A DNA stretch of 64,000 nt from an uncultured Pirellulaceae bacterium. GTDB taxonomy: Bacteria; Planctomycetota; Planctomycetia; Pirellulales; Pirellulaceae. The position numbers and the translations under genes are program-made. Shown piece after piece: positions 1 through 9,765 of the stretch (its first letter is position 1; every line of letters begins with the position of its first letter). Location: contig CALCJM010000008.1 in the NCBI GenBank assembly GCA_937967505.1, positions 53,130 through 117,129 on the forward strand. Reading direction: 5' to 3'. The notes under the pieces were generated by a model. It was not told where the DNA came from, did not search any database, and saw only the letters and a program-made list of their open reading frames with translations.

Positions 1-2
1 TT

Positions 3-3000
3 CTTTACTCCATTTCGCGGTTGGATGAATGTGTCGATCAGGCTCGCCAAGCGGAAGCCGTTTTACTGAAGACGGGTGACTACTGGGAGGTAAATATCGC
101 GCGTTACCAGTTGGCCGCTGCTCTGATGCGTAAAGGACACTTCGCGGCCGCGAAGGATTTTGCAAAACAAACCTATGAATCGGCCCTGAAACTGGGAGAC
201 TTCCAGTCAACAGGCAACATCATTGATGTTTGGGCCCGCGCCAGTCTGGGGCAAATCCCTGCGTCTGTCATCGAACTGGAAGAAAGTCGTTCCATCAATG
301 ACGCACAGCGCTCCTGCCAGATATTGCTGGCCAAAGGCGTCAGAGCCATGGCAACGGAGGAGTATACCGATGCAGTTGCCTGTTTTGAAGATGCGATACA
401 GTGTGCGAAAAAGGCGGGCGTAATCAATGCCTATACCGTGGCGAATTACGCGTGGCTGGCCACGGGACTCAGGATGCAGTGGGAGACAGGCCGTTCCCCG
501 AATAACGACCAACGCAGCCACGACGCTGATCGCCTCTATCAGGCCGCGCGTACGTCGCTAAAATACGCCAAACGTTTCACTAATGAGCTGCCTCATGCGT
601 GGCGAGAGATGGCAATGGCAGAAATGGTGATGGGACGCGCAAGACGCGCCCGGAGGGCATTTGAAAAGTCTCTGAAAATTGCAAACCGCCAGGGAGCCAC
701 CTACGAAGCAGCACTGACGCGCGTGGCTTACGGCCAATGCGGGAAACAATTTGGTTGGCCCCATCACGAAGAAATACTTTCGGTTGGCAAAACCCAAACC
801 GAAGCCGTCAACAGCGAGTTGCGTGGCGATAAAAATCGCGGATCGATGTCGCTGATGGACCGATTCGAATCGCTGTTGGACGCCGGCCGACAGATCTCGT
901 CTTCTGTAAATGACAAACAAATCTTTAAATTGACGCTCGACGCGGCAAGAAACCTGTTGAGAGGCTGCCAGACCATGATCGTGTGCGACAGTCATGCCGA
1001 CAGTACCTCCGATATCAATCATGATGTCAACGACGAGGCCGACAATCGCGCCGGAAAGCAACCGCAGTGGGAGGTCAACTGGCAAAACGGGCATGAAGAT
1101 GCCAATTTCAACCTGAAGCTTGTCCTTGATGCAGTTCACAAGGGGCATTCGGTCATTCAGGACAAAATGACAGGAGATGAAGGAGAGTTTCGAAATGCGT
1201 CATTGTGCAGCCCAATTCAGGTCAACGGAAAAACGGTCGCCTGCCTGTACGCCAGCAACCGACTGATCAAAGGATTTTATGGTGCCAATGAAATTCGGAT
1301 CGCTGACTACCTGACCAGCGCTGCCGGGGCGGCTCTGGAGAAGGCCGACGGCTTCAACCAGCTTGAGGGGCTCAATCGTGATCTTGAAAAACGCGTTGCC
1401 GACAGGACCCGGGTAATCGAAGCGCGCTCCAACGAACTGGAATACATCGCTTCGGAACTAACCAAGACCAAGGAAAAACTGGAAACCGCGCGCGACGACG
1501 CCCAAGCCGCCAGCGTCACAAAAAGCCAGTTCCTGGCAAGGATGAGCCATGAGATTCGGACGCCAATTTCAGCCGTAATCGGTTTCACCGATCTGATGCT
1601 CCGAGGCGCGATCAAGGATCCGGCAGAGCAACTGAAAAAACTGGAGACGATTCAATCCAGCGGACAGCACCTGTTGGAACTGGTGAACGATTTGTTGGAC
1701 ATTTCAAAAATCGAAGCTGGAAAACTTGAGGTGGAAAGCATCCAGTGCCTGCCGGCATCAATCGTGCGCGAGGTGGTCGATTCGGTTCAGGCACGGGCAC
1801 AACAAAACGGAAATGAGCTGCTGGTGCGGTTTGAGGGGCTGACGCCAAAAACCATTTTGAGTGACCCCAAACGCCTGAAACAGATTATTACCAACATTGT
1901 CGGAAACGCTATCAAGTTCACCCGGCAGGGCCGCGTGACGACGACGGTTCGAATCCCTGTGGTGGAAGAGAAAGCCGATCCGAAGATGGTAGAGATTGAA
2001 GTTGCCGATACGGGTATCGGCATGAACAAGGGACAAATTGAAAAGATATTCGATCCGTTCGTTCAGGCGGATTCGACCGTGACCCGCCGTTTTGGTGGGA
2101 CAGGTTTGGGATTGTCGATCAGCCAAAAGCTGGCAATTTCTCTGGGAGGGAGTATCTCGGTTTGCAGTGTTCCCCATGAAGGCACGACCTTCCGGATCAG
2201 AATTCCTACAGGAATCGACGCCACCGACCAAACGCAATGGCTCTCTGCCCGGGAGGTCGAAGGGATGCTCGAGGAACCGCTTCCGCGTCACGGGGTGCGG
2301 GTCAACCTTGCCGGAAAAACGGTTTTCTATGCCGATGACGCCGAAACCAATCGCGATCTGATTGCGTTGCTGTTGAGCGATTGCGGGGCAACGGTCGTGC
2401 TGGCTGAAGACGGTGCTGAAGCTTACCGCCGCCTGACCGATCGTGCCGCACCAGACTACTGCGGCGACTGTGATCTTGTCTTGATGGACATGCAAATGCC
2501 GGTAATCGACGGGTATACCGCAACGACCATGTTGCGGGAATTCGGGTTTACCAAAACTGTGGTCGCATTCACCGCCAACAGCATGACAGGTGATCGGGAG
2601 AAGTGTATTGAATGCGGATGCAACGACTTTCTGTCAAAACCAATCGACGTAAATCTGTTGCTGGAAAAGGTCGCGCGAATCTGCGGTGTAGAAGTGGTCC
2701 CCGTAACCCATCCGTCCTCCTCTGCCCCTCTCACCATCGATGCCGACATCGAACAATCGCTCAACGATCGCCTGAGCGGTCTGGGTGATGTCATGAGGCC
2801 TTTTGCACATAAATTTTTGGGGAAATTGCAGGGGCGCATGGAGGGCTTCCGGCAGGCAATTGCACATCAGGACCAAGAACAGATTCACCAAACGGCCCAC
2901 TGGGCCAAAGGAACCGCAGGCACCGTAGGGTTGACCGAGATCGCACACTACGCGGCGACCATCGACCAGGCAGCAAAAGTTCCCGATTGGGACGCGATCG

Positions 3001-3068
3001 TCGAAACGTCCCAAACACTCGAAGGCTACCTTGCCGCCGGCGGTTGCGTACCGTTGGTGAATAACTGA
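3..3068 (+). CDS. Hybrid sensor histidine kinase, C-terminal part (TPR-GAF-HisKA-HATPase-REC-HPt), 5' end outside window
   Basis: The frame is open to the left edge, so the start is outside the window; the TTG at 21 is only the first internal candidate. In order: a helical TPR-like region (to about base 780), a GAF-like sensory domain (about 870-1350), a short coiled coil, a HisKA H-box (SHEIRTP, phospho-acceptor His at 1548-1550), a HATPase domain with DTGIGM and GGTGLGLSI boxes, a receiver domain with LMDMQMP (phospho-Asp at 2487-2489), and an HPt domain with AHWAKG (His at 2898-2900). This gives a complete internal His-Asp-His phosphorelay. Large planctomycete proteins of this layout often carry an N-terminal Ser/Thr kinase and ATPase module; whether this one does cannot be seen. 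The output partner is not visible. Confidence 0.92.
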   Translation, partial: LYSISRLDECVDQARQAEAVLLKTGDYWEVNIARYQLAAALMRKGHFAAAKDFAKQTYESALKLGDFQSTGNIIDVWARASLGQIPASVIELEESRSINDAQRSCQILLAKGVRAMATEEYTDAVACFEDAIQCAKKAGVINAYTVANYAWLATGLRMQWETGRSPNNDQRSHDADRLYQAARTSLKYAKRFTNELPHAWREMAMAEMVMGRARRARRAFEKSLKIANRQGATYEAALTRVAYGQCGKQFGWPHHEEILSVGKTQTEAVNSELRGDKNRGSMSLMDRFESLLDAGRQISSSVNDKQIFKLTLDAARNLLRGCQTMIVCDSHADSTSDINHDVNDEADNRAGKQPQWEVNWQNGHEDANFNLKLVLDAVHKGHSVIQDKMTGDEGEFRNASLCSPIQVNGKTVACLYASNRLIKGFYGANEIRIADYLTSAAGAALEKADGFNQLEGLNRDLEKRVADRTRVIEARSNELEYIASELTKTKEKLETARDDAQAASVTKSQFLARMSHEIRTPISAVIGFTDLMLRGAIKDPAEQLKKLETIQSSGQHLLELVNDLLDISKIEAGKLEVESIQCLPASIVREVVDSVQARAQQNGNELLVRFEGLTPKTILSDPKRLKQIITNIVGNAIKFTRQGRVTTTVRIPVVEEKADPKMVEIEVADTGIGMNKGQIEKIFDPFVQADSTVTRRFGGTGLGLSISQKLAISLGGSISVCSVPHEGTTFRIRIPTGIDATDQTQWLSAREVEGMLEEPLPRHGVRVNLAGKTVFYADDAETNRDLIALLLSDCGATVVLAEDGAEAYRRLTDRAAPDYCGDCDLVLMDMQMPVIDGYTATTMLREFGFTKTVVAFTANSMTGDREKCIECGCNDFLSKPIDVNLLLEKVARICGVEVVPVTHPSSSAPLTIDADIEQSLNDRLSGLGDVMRPFAHKFLGKLQGRMEGFRQAIAHQDQEQIHQTAHWAKGTAGTVGLTEIAHYAATIDQAAKVPDWDAIVETSQTLEGYLAAGGCVPLVNN

Positions 3069-3234
3069 ATGGACGTTATATTGTGCAGAAACTCTGCCAC
3101 AGACAATCATTCGCAGCACCGTTGGCCACCATGCCGAACGCTCGAAAAGAATTCGTCCGATGCCGGGAGGGTGGCCAAGGTTGCGGCTGAAATAAATTTC
3201 GTCAAAAAAGCGTTTTCCAATTGAGAGTTGATTG

Positions 3235-5751
3235 ATGGAACCCTGGTCACGACGACTGATCTATCTGGTCTTCTTTCTTTCCGGGGTTGCAGCGCTGATC
3301 TATGAAATATCGTGGTCGCGGCAATTGGGGCTGCTGTTCGGGCATACAGTGCACGCGGCGTCGGTGGTGCTGGGCAGCTATTTCGCCGGCATGGCTGTGG
3401 GTTACGCGATCGGTGCATGGGTTTGCGGCCGCTGGAGCGCGCGCTTCAATCCGCTGGTCGGTTACGCACTGGCTGAAGCGGTCGTCGCATTGTGGGCGTT
3501 CATGATTCCGGTGATTTTGCGTTGGTCCGAATCGCCAACGTTTGCTGCATTGCTGAGTCATGATTCGAATTTCTGGCAGATCTCGTCCCGGGCCTGTTTT
3601 AGTTTCCTGCTGTTGATGCCGGCCACGATTTCATTGGGAATCACGCTGCCAATGATGGCCGCATGGCTGGCGACAGACAACGGAACGGCCAATCAGGAAA
3701 ACGCCAGCCGCATCTCGAACGCCTACGCACTCAACACCGCCGGCGCTCTGGTAGGGGTTACGATCGCCACGCTGTGGTTGATAATCAACTGCGGTGTGTG
3801 CGGCAGTAGCTATCTGGCCGCCGCGCTGTCGCTGGTTTGTGCGGCGCTCTCAGTGAGTATCAGTCGATTTGAGAAACGTCGCTGCGGCGTCAATGATCCG
3901 GGGGATCATAGTGAGCCGAGCAGCATTACAATGCTCCACCGTACGGCATCCAGCGCAGCGGCGCATCCATTGGCGGCAATGGAGCCACTAGAGGCAATGG
4001 CAACGGGCAGTCGAACCGCGCTTCTCTGGCGGCTGCGACTGGCCGCAGTGGTGACCGGTTTTACAACGCTGGCACTTCAGGTGCTGTACACACGAATGTT
4101 CTCCCTGGTGTTTCACAACAGTACCTACACCTTTGGAATTGTGGTCGCTGTTTTTCTTCTGTCGTTGGCCTTGGGAGCAGCATTTGCAGCGCGGCTGATT
4201 GCAAACGGCAACCTGAAAAAGATGCAACAGCGCGTCGGTTTGACGCTGGCTGCGTCAGCGATCTATATCGTTCTGTCAGTGCGCATTTTTGTGACGATCA
4301 CCGATCTGGATTACTTTCGGTTTGGCAACAGCTTTGTCAGCTATATGACTGGAGCGACCGGCCTAGTGTTGTTGGTTGTCGGGCCTGCGGTTCTGCTGGC
4401 GGGCGTTGCGTTGCCGCTGGTTTGGCAAATCGCCGGCCGCATGGATCAAAATGCGGGCCGCGTGGTTGGACAATTGACGTCAGCCAACACAGTATCGGCA
4501 GCCATCGGAGCAATCGTTGGAAGTTTTGTCTTGCTGCCGCTGGTTGGACTATGGGCTGCATTTGTGTGTGTCAGCCTTCTTCAACTATCAATGGGAGTGG
4601 TTTTCCTGAAAGAACGACTCTGTTGGCGTCGCATTGTTACGTTTGGCGGGATGTGGACTGTATTGGCGGTGATCACGCTGATCAGCCCGACCGAATCGGG
4701 TAACGCAAGACGGGGTGGCGAAAGAACGATCCGCAGATGGAATTCGCCCTATGGCTGGATCGATCTGGTACGCAGCGGCCGAGACGAAGTCTACAAGATC
4801 CGCCAGAACCTTCACTACCGGTTTGGTAAAACCGGTAGCAACGCCCGTGAATATCGGCAGGCTCACCTCCCGCTGTTACTGCACAAGAATCCGCAGGATG
4901 TGCTGTTTTTAGGACTGGGTACGGGGTTGACTGCTGGTGCGGCGGTTCCACATCAGGAGGTCAAAAACATTGTTGCGGTGGAACTGATCCCCGAAGTGGT
5001 GCAGGCGGTTGCAGAATTGGGCAAATACAATTTTAACATTGTCAGCCATGAAAAATCGGAGGTGGTTTGCGATGATGGTCGGCACTATTTGCTGGCGAAC
5101 GATCGAGAATTCGACGTGATTGTGTCGGATCTGTTCGTCCCTTGGGAAAGCGAATCAGGGTATCTGTACACCGTCGAACATTACCAAGTCGCTGCCCGTC
5201 GTCTGAAAGAGGGGGGACTGTTTTGCCAGTGGCTGCCACTTTACCAGGTGGGAGAGAACGAATTCGAGGCAATCGCCAACAGCTTTGCAACGGTGTTTCC
5301 CTCGGTAACGCTGTGGTGGGGCAAACTGTCGGGCTCACGTGGTCCCGTGATTGCGATGATAGGACATTCCGGTCCTGTCGAACTTAATCCAGACCAAATG
5401 AACCAACGCATTGCCAGATTGCGACAATCGATCGCCCCCGACCCTTCCATTGCACATGCTGATTTGGTGGTTGACCACTATGTCGGGGACTGGATTTTGG
5501 CCCCCGCCAAAGGCACAAGACTGCTCAATCGCGATGAGTATCCTGTGGTGGAGCTTTCCACCCCCGTCTCCAATCGGGATCGCAAGCTAATCTCGGGTGC
5601 CGTTTTTGAAGACTACTATCGGAGGATTCTGTCGACGCTCCCGATGGACAGCCTGATGATTGACGGAAACAAAATCGCCACCCCCGGCCAACACAAATCC
5701 CGGCAGGGTTTACTGCTGTTTGGCGGGAGGCCAGCGACCGATGCCCAATGA
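3235..5751 (+). CDS. Membrane-fused spermidine synthase (fused MFS/spermidine synthase)
   Basis: The first roughly 490 residues are a chain of hydrophobic helices, beginning with a segment typical of fused transporter/spermidine synthases (FFLSGVAALIYEISWSRQLG). The C-terminal part carries a spermidine-synthase-like methyltransferase fold: the nucleotide-binding loop FLGLGTGLTAG, then VAVELIPEVV, and the acidic DDGRHYL and VSDLFVPW stretches. Known family members are inner-membrane proteins; spermidine synthase transfers aminopropyl groups, but substrates of the fused forms are mostly unproven. I chose ATG 3235 over the TTG directly before it because of the GAGAG at 3223-3227. The stop overlaps the next start by 11 bases, implying translational coupling. 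Confidence 0.88.
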   Translation: MEPWSRRLIYLVFFLSGVAALIYEISWSRQLGLLFGHTVHAASVVLGSYFAGMAVGYAIGAWVCGRWSARFNPLVGYALAEAVVALWAFMIPVILRWSESPTFAALLSHDSNFWQISSRACFSFLLLMPATISLGITLPMMAAWLATDNGTANQENASRISNAYALNTAGALVGVTIATLWLIINCGVCGSSYLAAALSLVCAALSVSISRFEKRRCGVNDPGDHSEPSSITMLHRTASSAAAHPLAAMEPLEAMATGSRTALLWRLRLAAVVTGFTTLALQVLYTRMFSLVFHNSTYTFGIVVAVFLLSLALGAAFAARLIANGNLKKMQQRVGLTLAASAIYIVLSVRIFVTITDLDYFRFGNSFVSYMTGATGLVLLVVGPAVLLAGVALPLVWQIAGRMDQNAGRVVGQLTSANTVSAAIGAIVGSFVLLPLVGLWAAFVCVSLLQLSMGVVFLKERLCWRRIVTFGGMWTVLAVITLISPTESGNARRGGERTIRRWNSPYGWIDLVRSGRDEVYKIRQNLHYRFGKTGSNAREYRQAHLPLLLHKNPQDVLFLGLGTGLTAGAAVPHQEVKNIVAVELIPEVVQAVAELGKYNFNIVSHEKSEVVCDDGRHYLLANDREFDVIVSDLFVPWESESGYLYTVEHYQVAARRLKEGGLFCQWLPLYQVGENEFEAIANSFATVFPSVTLWWGKLSGSRGPVIAMIGHSGPVELNPDQMNQRIARLRQSIAPDPSIAHADLVVDHYVGDWILAPAKGTRLLNRDEYPVVELSTPVSNRDRKLISGAVFEDYYRRILSTLPMDSLMIDGNKIATPGQHKSRQGLLLFGGRPATDAQ

Positions 5752-6655
5752 CGCCCGGGTACACGACCGGCTTCATCAGTGGCTTGATGCTGTTGGAATG
5801 CCGATGCAAGAGGTCATTGATAGAGGATGGTCAGACTCAGAAACGCAGGTCAGCCTGCTGATTGATTCCTTCGGCGATCGGCACTATCTCAAACAGTTTC
5901 AAGACAAATCAAAATACCGACAGGAAACCGACGCGTACCGGAATTGGATGGCTCAATTCGACAGCGTCGTGCCCGCACTGCGGTTGGCCGATGAAGACAA
6001 CATGCGACTACTGCTGTCAGACCTGGGCGAATGTTGCTGTCAGTGGCAGGAATTATCAACACCGTGGCGGCAAAGCCTCCAGTTTCAGGCCGGTCAGTTC
6101 TTGCGAAAATTGCACGATCTGGCGTTCGTCGATAATGACGCAATGCCGCTGGGCAAGGCATTGCTAGCGCGCACACTGGCGCAGCAGCGAGCGGTCACCG
6201 GCCCCGGATGGGATCCGCGATTAATTTCCGCCGCGGAGGTTGCGCGTGTTGTTGTTGCGATGAAGGATTTGATGCCACTGGCAAATCAATTTCGTAGAGT
6301 CCCTTGCCATCGGGATTTTTGGCATCGCAACTGGATCTGGACGGCGGAGCAAAACGGGGATGCAGTGGTTGGCGAACCAGCCCGCGTTAGCCTGGGAGTG
6401 CTGGATTTTGAGCACGCCCGTCCCGACCTGTTTCTGTTCGATTTTATGAAGAACTGGTCTCAATGCTGGCTTGACTGCCCTGCCCAAGAGGAAGCGTTCT
6501 GGGATGGCTATGGTCGGAGGCTGACAGATGATGAACAACGTTTGCTGCGTCTCTGTGCCAAACTTCATGCGATCCAAACGCTCCTTTGGGCCACACGGCA
6601 TCACCATGTCGAATTTGCCGAACAGGGAAGACGCCTGCTGGCCGCCAGCGCATGA
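5741..6655 (+). CDS. APH/choline-kinase-like phosphotransferase
   Basis: This 304-residue protein has the two active-site signatures of the aminoglycoside phosphotransferase/choline kinase fold: CHRDFWHRNW (catalytic loop HxDxxxxN) and LDFEHARPD (metal-binding DFE). The ATG at 5741 follows GGGAGG (5725-5730) and overlaps the end of the preceding synthase gene; a longer reading to 5660 would lie inside that gene and is not needed. Coupling suggests the two act together, perhaps on the same small molecule. The substrate cannot be read from the sequence: it could be a sugar, an amine or a lipid head group. Antibiotic resistance is not implied. Confidence 0.8.
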   Translation: MPNDARVHDRLHQWLDAVGMPMQEVIDRGWSDSETQVSLLIDSFGDRHYLKQFQDKSKYRQETDAYRNWMAQFDSVVPALRLADEDNMRLLLSDLGECCCQWQELSTPWRQSLQFQAGQFLRKLHDLAFVDNDAMPLGKALLARTLAQQRAVTGPGWDPRLISAAEVARVVVAMKDLMPLANQFRRVPCHRDFWHRNWIWTAEQNGDAVVGEPARVSLGVLDFEHARPDLFLFDFMKNWSQCWLDCPAQEEAFWDGYGRRLTDDEQRLLRLCAKLHAIQTLLWATRHHHVEFAEQGRRLLAASA

Positions 6656-6807
6656 GTGGGGTTGGGACGCAAGTTCCGCTGTTCGACGACGATGAATTTC
6701 GACTACAATTGTCAATCGCAGACTTGGGTTCAGGAACACATCCGGAAAACAGGCTGCGGCAGAGTTAATTGTGAACCGATCAGCCGTCATACGGAAAACG
6801 CAACCCC

Positions 6808-8463
6808 ATGATTTTGAGTCCAGTCCTTCGCGGTTTTTCCGCCCGTTTAGTATGTGCCCTCCTTTGCATCTTTCTATTGCAGGTTGTTCAGACAACCTTT
6901 GGGCAGACGATATCACGGCTCAAGTTCGAGTCATCCCAAACGATATCTGCTGAAAAATGGCAGGTGATCGACGTTGCCTTCGTCGCCACAGAAGCCACCG
7001 CCCAACCATTTGAAGAAAGCTTCAGTGCGCTCCTGGCAGGGCCGGACAACCGCACGCTTGAAGCCCAGGGGTTCTACAACGGTGGTGATGAATGGGTGTT
7101 ACGTTTCTCCGCGGCGGAGGAGGGAGAATGGTCATTCAAGACCACTTCGTCGCTGAAGTCGCTTCATGGTTTGGCCGGCCAGGTTACCGTAGGACCCAAC
7201 AAAAACCCACGGCAGCGCGGTGGTTTGGTCATCCACCCCGACCACCCTCAGAATTTCTTCTACGAGGACGGTACCGAATGTGCAATGCTCGCATTCGAAG
7301 CCGATTGGTTGTTCGCGTTGGACTATGACAACCCGGAAGCCGCCCCCAAGACAGCTCATCTGCTGGACCTGCTTGCTGCACAACGGATCAATCAGGTTGT
7401 CACAACGGTCTATTCCTATGATGTTCAGTGGCCCAAAGATCCGTTGCTGTCCAACCATCCAGAGCATGAATTCGGTGGTCGAGATGAAATCTACCCATTC
7501 TTGGGGACGAACCCAAAACCTGATTTTAGCGCGCTGAACGTGGAGTTCTTTCAGCGCTTCGACCGGGTCGTCAGTTTGATGAACGAGCGAGGGATCACCG
7601 CCCACCTGATGATCTATGTGTGGAACAAAAATGTTAAATGGCCTGACACCGAAAGTCTTGCGGACAATCGCTATTTTGACTATGTCGTTAAACGCTATCA
7701 GGCCTTTCCGAATGTGATTTGGGATGTTTCCAAAGAAGCGTTGAACAACGCTAGGTGTACGGAAGCCTACGGCTGTGAACGGATCGATCGGATTCGCAAA
7801 CTGGACCCTTACAAGCGGTTGGTGACAGTGCACGATGGCGGATTTTGCCGCCGCAATAAAGACAAGGTTGATATTATCTCGTGGCAGGTCTGGAGTGCGA
7901 CGATTTACGACGATATGCTGGACACACTTAACCAGCACCCCGACAAACCTGTTTTCAACATCGAACATGGTGGTTACGAGAGCTCGCCCTACGTCGTTTT
8001 TCCGGGTGACTACTCCGATCCGAAGACTTGTCTCAGGCGGAACTGGCTGATCCACTTTGCGGGTGCATACTCGACCTATTACTGGCAAGGTGCCGCGTGG
8101 AACGTGATCATTCACAATCCGTTCGAACTGGCCACGCACTCTCCCAAACCTGCCTTCGGTTACTACCGCCATTTGATTGACTTCTGCGACCGCTTCCCGC
8201 CATCGGAATTTAAGCCATCTCGCAAAGACAACCAGAGTGCCTACTGTTTGGCCAACGGGAAAGGCACTTACCTGTTCTATTTACCAAGCGCCCATGAGAA
8301 ACTTTCCAAGTACGGTTGGAAGAAGAAAAAGGGAACCATCCAGTGGTTCAATACCTTAACCGGGGAATACTCTGAAGCGAGTGCTTCTTCTGCACCCTAC
8401 TTCACATCGCCCTGGAAAGGGGAGGCTGATTCAGTGTTGATTTTCAAAACCGAATCAAAATAA
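6808..8463 (+). CDS. Secreted glycoside-hydrolase-like protein with DUF5060 N-terminal domain
   Basis: A signal peptide covers about residues 1-33 (hydrophobic LVCALLCIFLLQVV, probable cut after FGQ). It is followed by a DUF5060 beta domain (GFYNGGDEWVLRFSAAEEGEW) and a TIM-barrel of the DUF4038/apiosidase-like type. Candidate catalytic acids are the Glu in WDVSKEALN (acid/base position) and the Glu in VFNIEHGGYE (nucleophile position). Length 551 residues fits secreted carbohydrate-active enzymes in planctomycetes. It probably attacks plant or algal polysaccharide outside the cytoplasm; the actual linkage is not deducible. It stands alone downstream of the kinase gene. Confidence 0.78.
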   Translation: MILSPVLRGFSARLVCALLCIFLLQVVQTTFGQTISRLKFESSQTISAEKWQVIDVAFVATEATAQPFEESFSALLAGPDNRTLEAQGFYNGGDEWVLRFSAAEEGEWSFKTTSSLKSLHGLAGQVTVGPNKNPRQRGGLVIHPDHPQNFFYEDGTECAMLAFEADWLFALDYDNPEAAPKTAHLLDLLAAQRINQVVTTVYSYDVQWPKDPLLSNHPEHEFGGRDEIYPFLGTNPKPDFSALNVEFFQRFDRVVSLMNERGITAHLMIYVWNKNVKWPDTESLADNRYFDYVVKRYQAFPNVIWDVSKEALNNARCTEAYGCERIDRIRKLDPYKRLVTVHDGGFCRRNKDKVDIISWQVWSATIYDDMLDTLNQHPDKPVFNIEHGGYESSPYVVFPGDYSDPKTCLRRNWLIHFAGAYSTYYWQGAAWNVIIHNPFELATHSPKPAFGYYRHLIDFCDRFPPSEFKPSRKDNQSAYCLANGKGTYLFYLPSAHEKLSKYGWKKKKGTIQWFNTLTGEYSEASASSAPYFTSPWKGEADSVLIFKTESK

Positions 8464-8602
8464 GACACTGGACGTTTCGTTCCGTAGTATTTGATTGTCC
8501 GATTCAACACCCGACACCGACAAATCCACAAAGGAAAATCAAGAAACACGACGGTGTCGCACACTGCCAGCCGCCGTTGAAGTGTTCGGTCGTAGTTTCC
8601 AT

Positions 8603-9679
8603 CTAAACGGTGGCGGTGTCAAAGAAAGGTTCGACACGATATCGCGTTGCCAGATTCTGAAGCTCCATTGACTGCTGGACAAGCTCCAACGAGTGCGCGC
8701 CATCCACCAAAAATAAATCAATGTAGGCATGGCGGATTCCCGTTGCACCTCCCAGAACTCGACCGCTTCCGCGCTCCCGCAACAGATCGTCCAATTGCTC
8801 CTCAATTTCCGCTCGCCGCTGAACCTCATTCTCAGGATCAAACTCTGTCGAATCGATGACCAAATAGGCAAATGTCGCACCATAGGATGCCAGCGGATCG
8901 TTACTTAGCAATCCCTCGCGTTCCATAAACTCACCCACCAACGGAAAATGACAGGTGGCACCAGCGATGGTGTCCGCACGCGCGAACCCCTCCCCGGGCG
9001 ATTCCACACTGTATCCGGTGTAAGTTTTTTCTGGTGTCAACTTCTCCCACTGGTGCATGCTGGCCAAAGAAACGACCTCGCTGGCCAGCGATTTGATAGC
9101 GACAGGATCCTTGGGTTCGGCCTCGATCAGCTCGATTTTTCCGATCCACATCTCGGTCCCGACCTCTCCCAATGCTTCGTCCAGAAAGACGAACGCAACC
9201 TGACTGTTGATGTCACCGTCTGCAACAAAAGACGGGTGCCAAACCACCACATCGATCACTTCCGCTTCCTGGTCCACTTCCAGTCCAAACCGCGCTTCCA
9301 TGGAATTGAAATTGTGACCGCCGATCTCGATCGTGAACTCCACATCAATTCCCGGCTGCCGAGAGGAAAAAAATCGCCAGCCTTCCATTTTCGGCGCTCG
9401 CGACAACCAGTACTCAGCCAAAAACCGCCGATCCAGATCTCCGCCGGGGGAAAGCGTAAAAGCGCATCCCCTCGAAGCCTCGACCCCAAATACATAATTG
9501 AACCCCGGCAACCATTGGCTCATCACCTCGGTTACCGCACCGGTGATCCCCGATTGCTCATCTCCGTCATCGGCCTGAGCGCTGTTAATATGGTCCGCCA
9601 GCTGTTCCGCGTTGGTGCCAAACCACCCCCAAAATGCCTCGACGCGTTGCTTGTATGTCATCTCGCTGGTGCTACTCAC
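8603..9679 (-). CDS. Hypothetical protein, possibly DUF695-like
   Basis: A soluble, acidic protein of about 358 residues without signal peptide or membrane segments. The N-terminal FWGWFGTNAEQL and the spacing of aromatic and acidic residues recall DUF695-type proteins of unknown function, but I would not rely on that. I chose GTG at 9679 because AAAGG lies eight bases upstream; ATG at 9661 is the alternative. The reading can extend to 9757, but that part codes a Phe-rich unlikely sequence. It runs in the same direction as the isomerase-like gene (end 10581) with an 86-base gap. Function unknown. Confidence 0.6.
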   Translation of the reverse strand: MSSTSEMTYKQRVEAFWGWFGTNAEQLADHINSAQADDGDEQSGITGAVTEVMSQWLPGFNYVFGVEASRGCAFTLSPGGDLDRRFLAEYWLSRAPKMEGWRFFSSRQPGIDVEFTIEIGGHNFNSMEARFGLEVDQEAEVIDVVVWHPSFVADGDINSQVAFVFLDEALGEVGTEMWIGKIELIEAEPKDPVAIKSLASEVVSLASMHQWEKLTPEKTYTGYSVESPGEGFARADTIAGATCHFPLVGEFMEREGLLSNDPLASYGATFAYLVIDSTEFDPENEVQRRAEIEEQLDDLLRERGSGRVLGGATGIRHAYIDLFLVDGAHSLELVQQSMELQNLATRYRVEPFFDTATV

Positions 9680-9765
9680 GGAAAAAGCCTTTGTATTGAA
9701 ATAGAAGGTGGGAAAAATGGAGAATGGAAAAAAATAAAAAGACGTCTCGAAACCCAAAAACGGTA

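Noticed and set aside
1940..1960. GGTTCGAATCC-like tRNA T-arm
   Set aside because: It lies inside the histidine kinase gene; no acceptor or anticodon stem fits around it.
5660..5740. Longer N-terminus of the APH-like kinase
   Set aside because: It would lie inside the preceding gene; ATG 5741 has a good ribosome-binding site.
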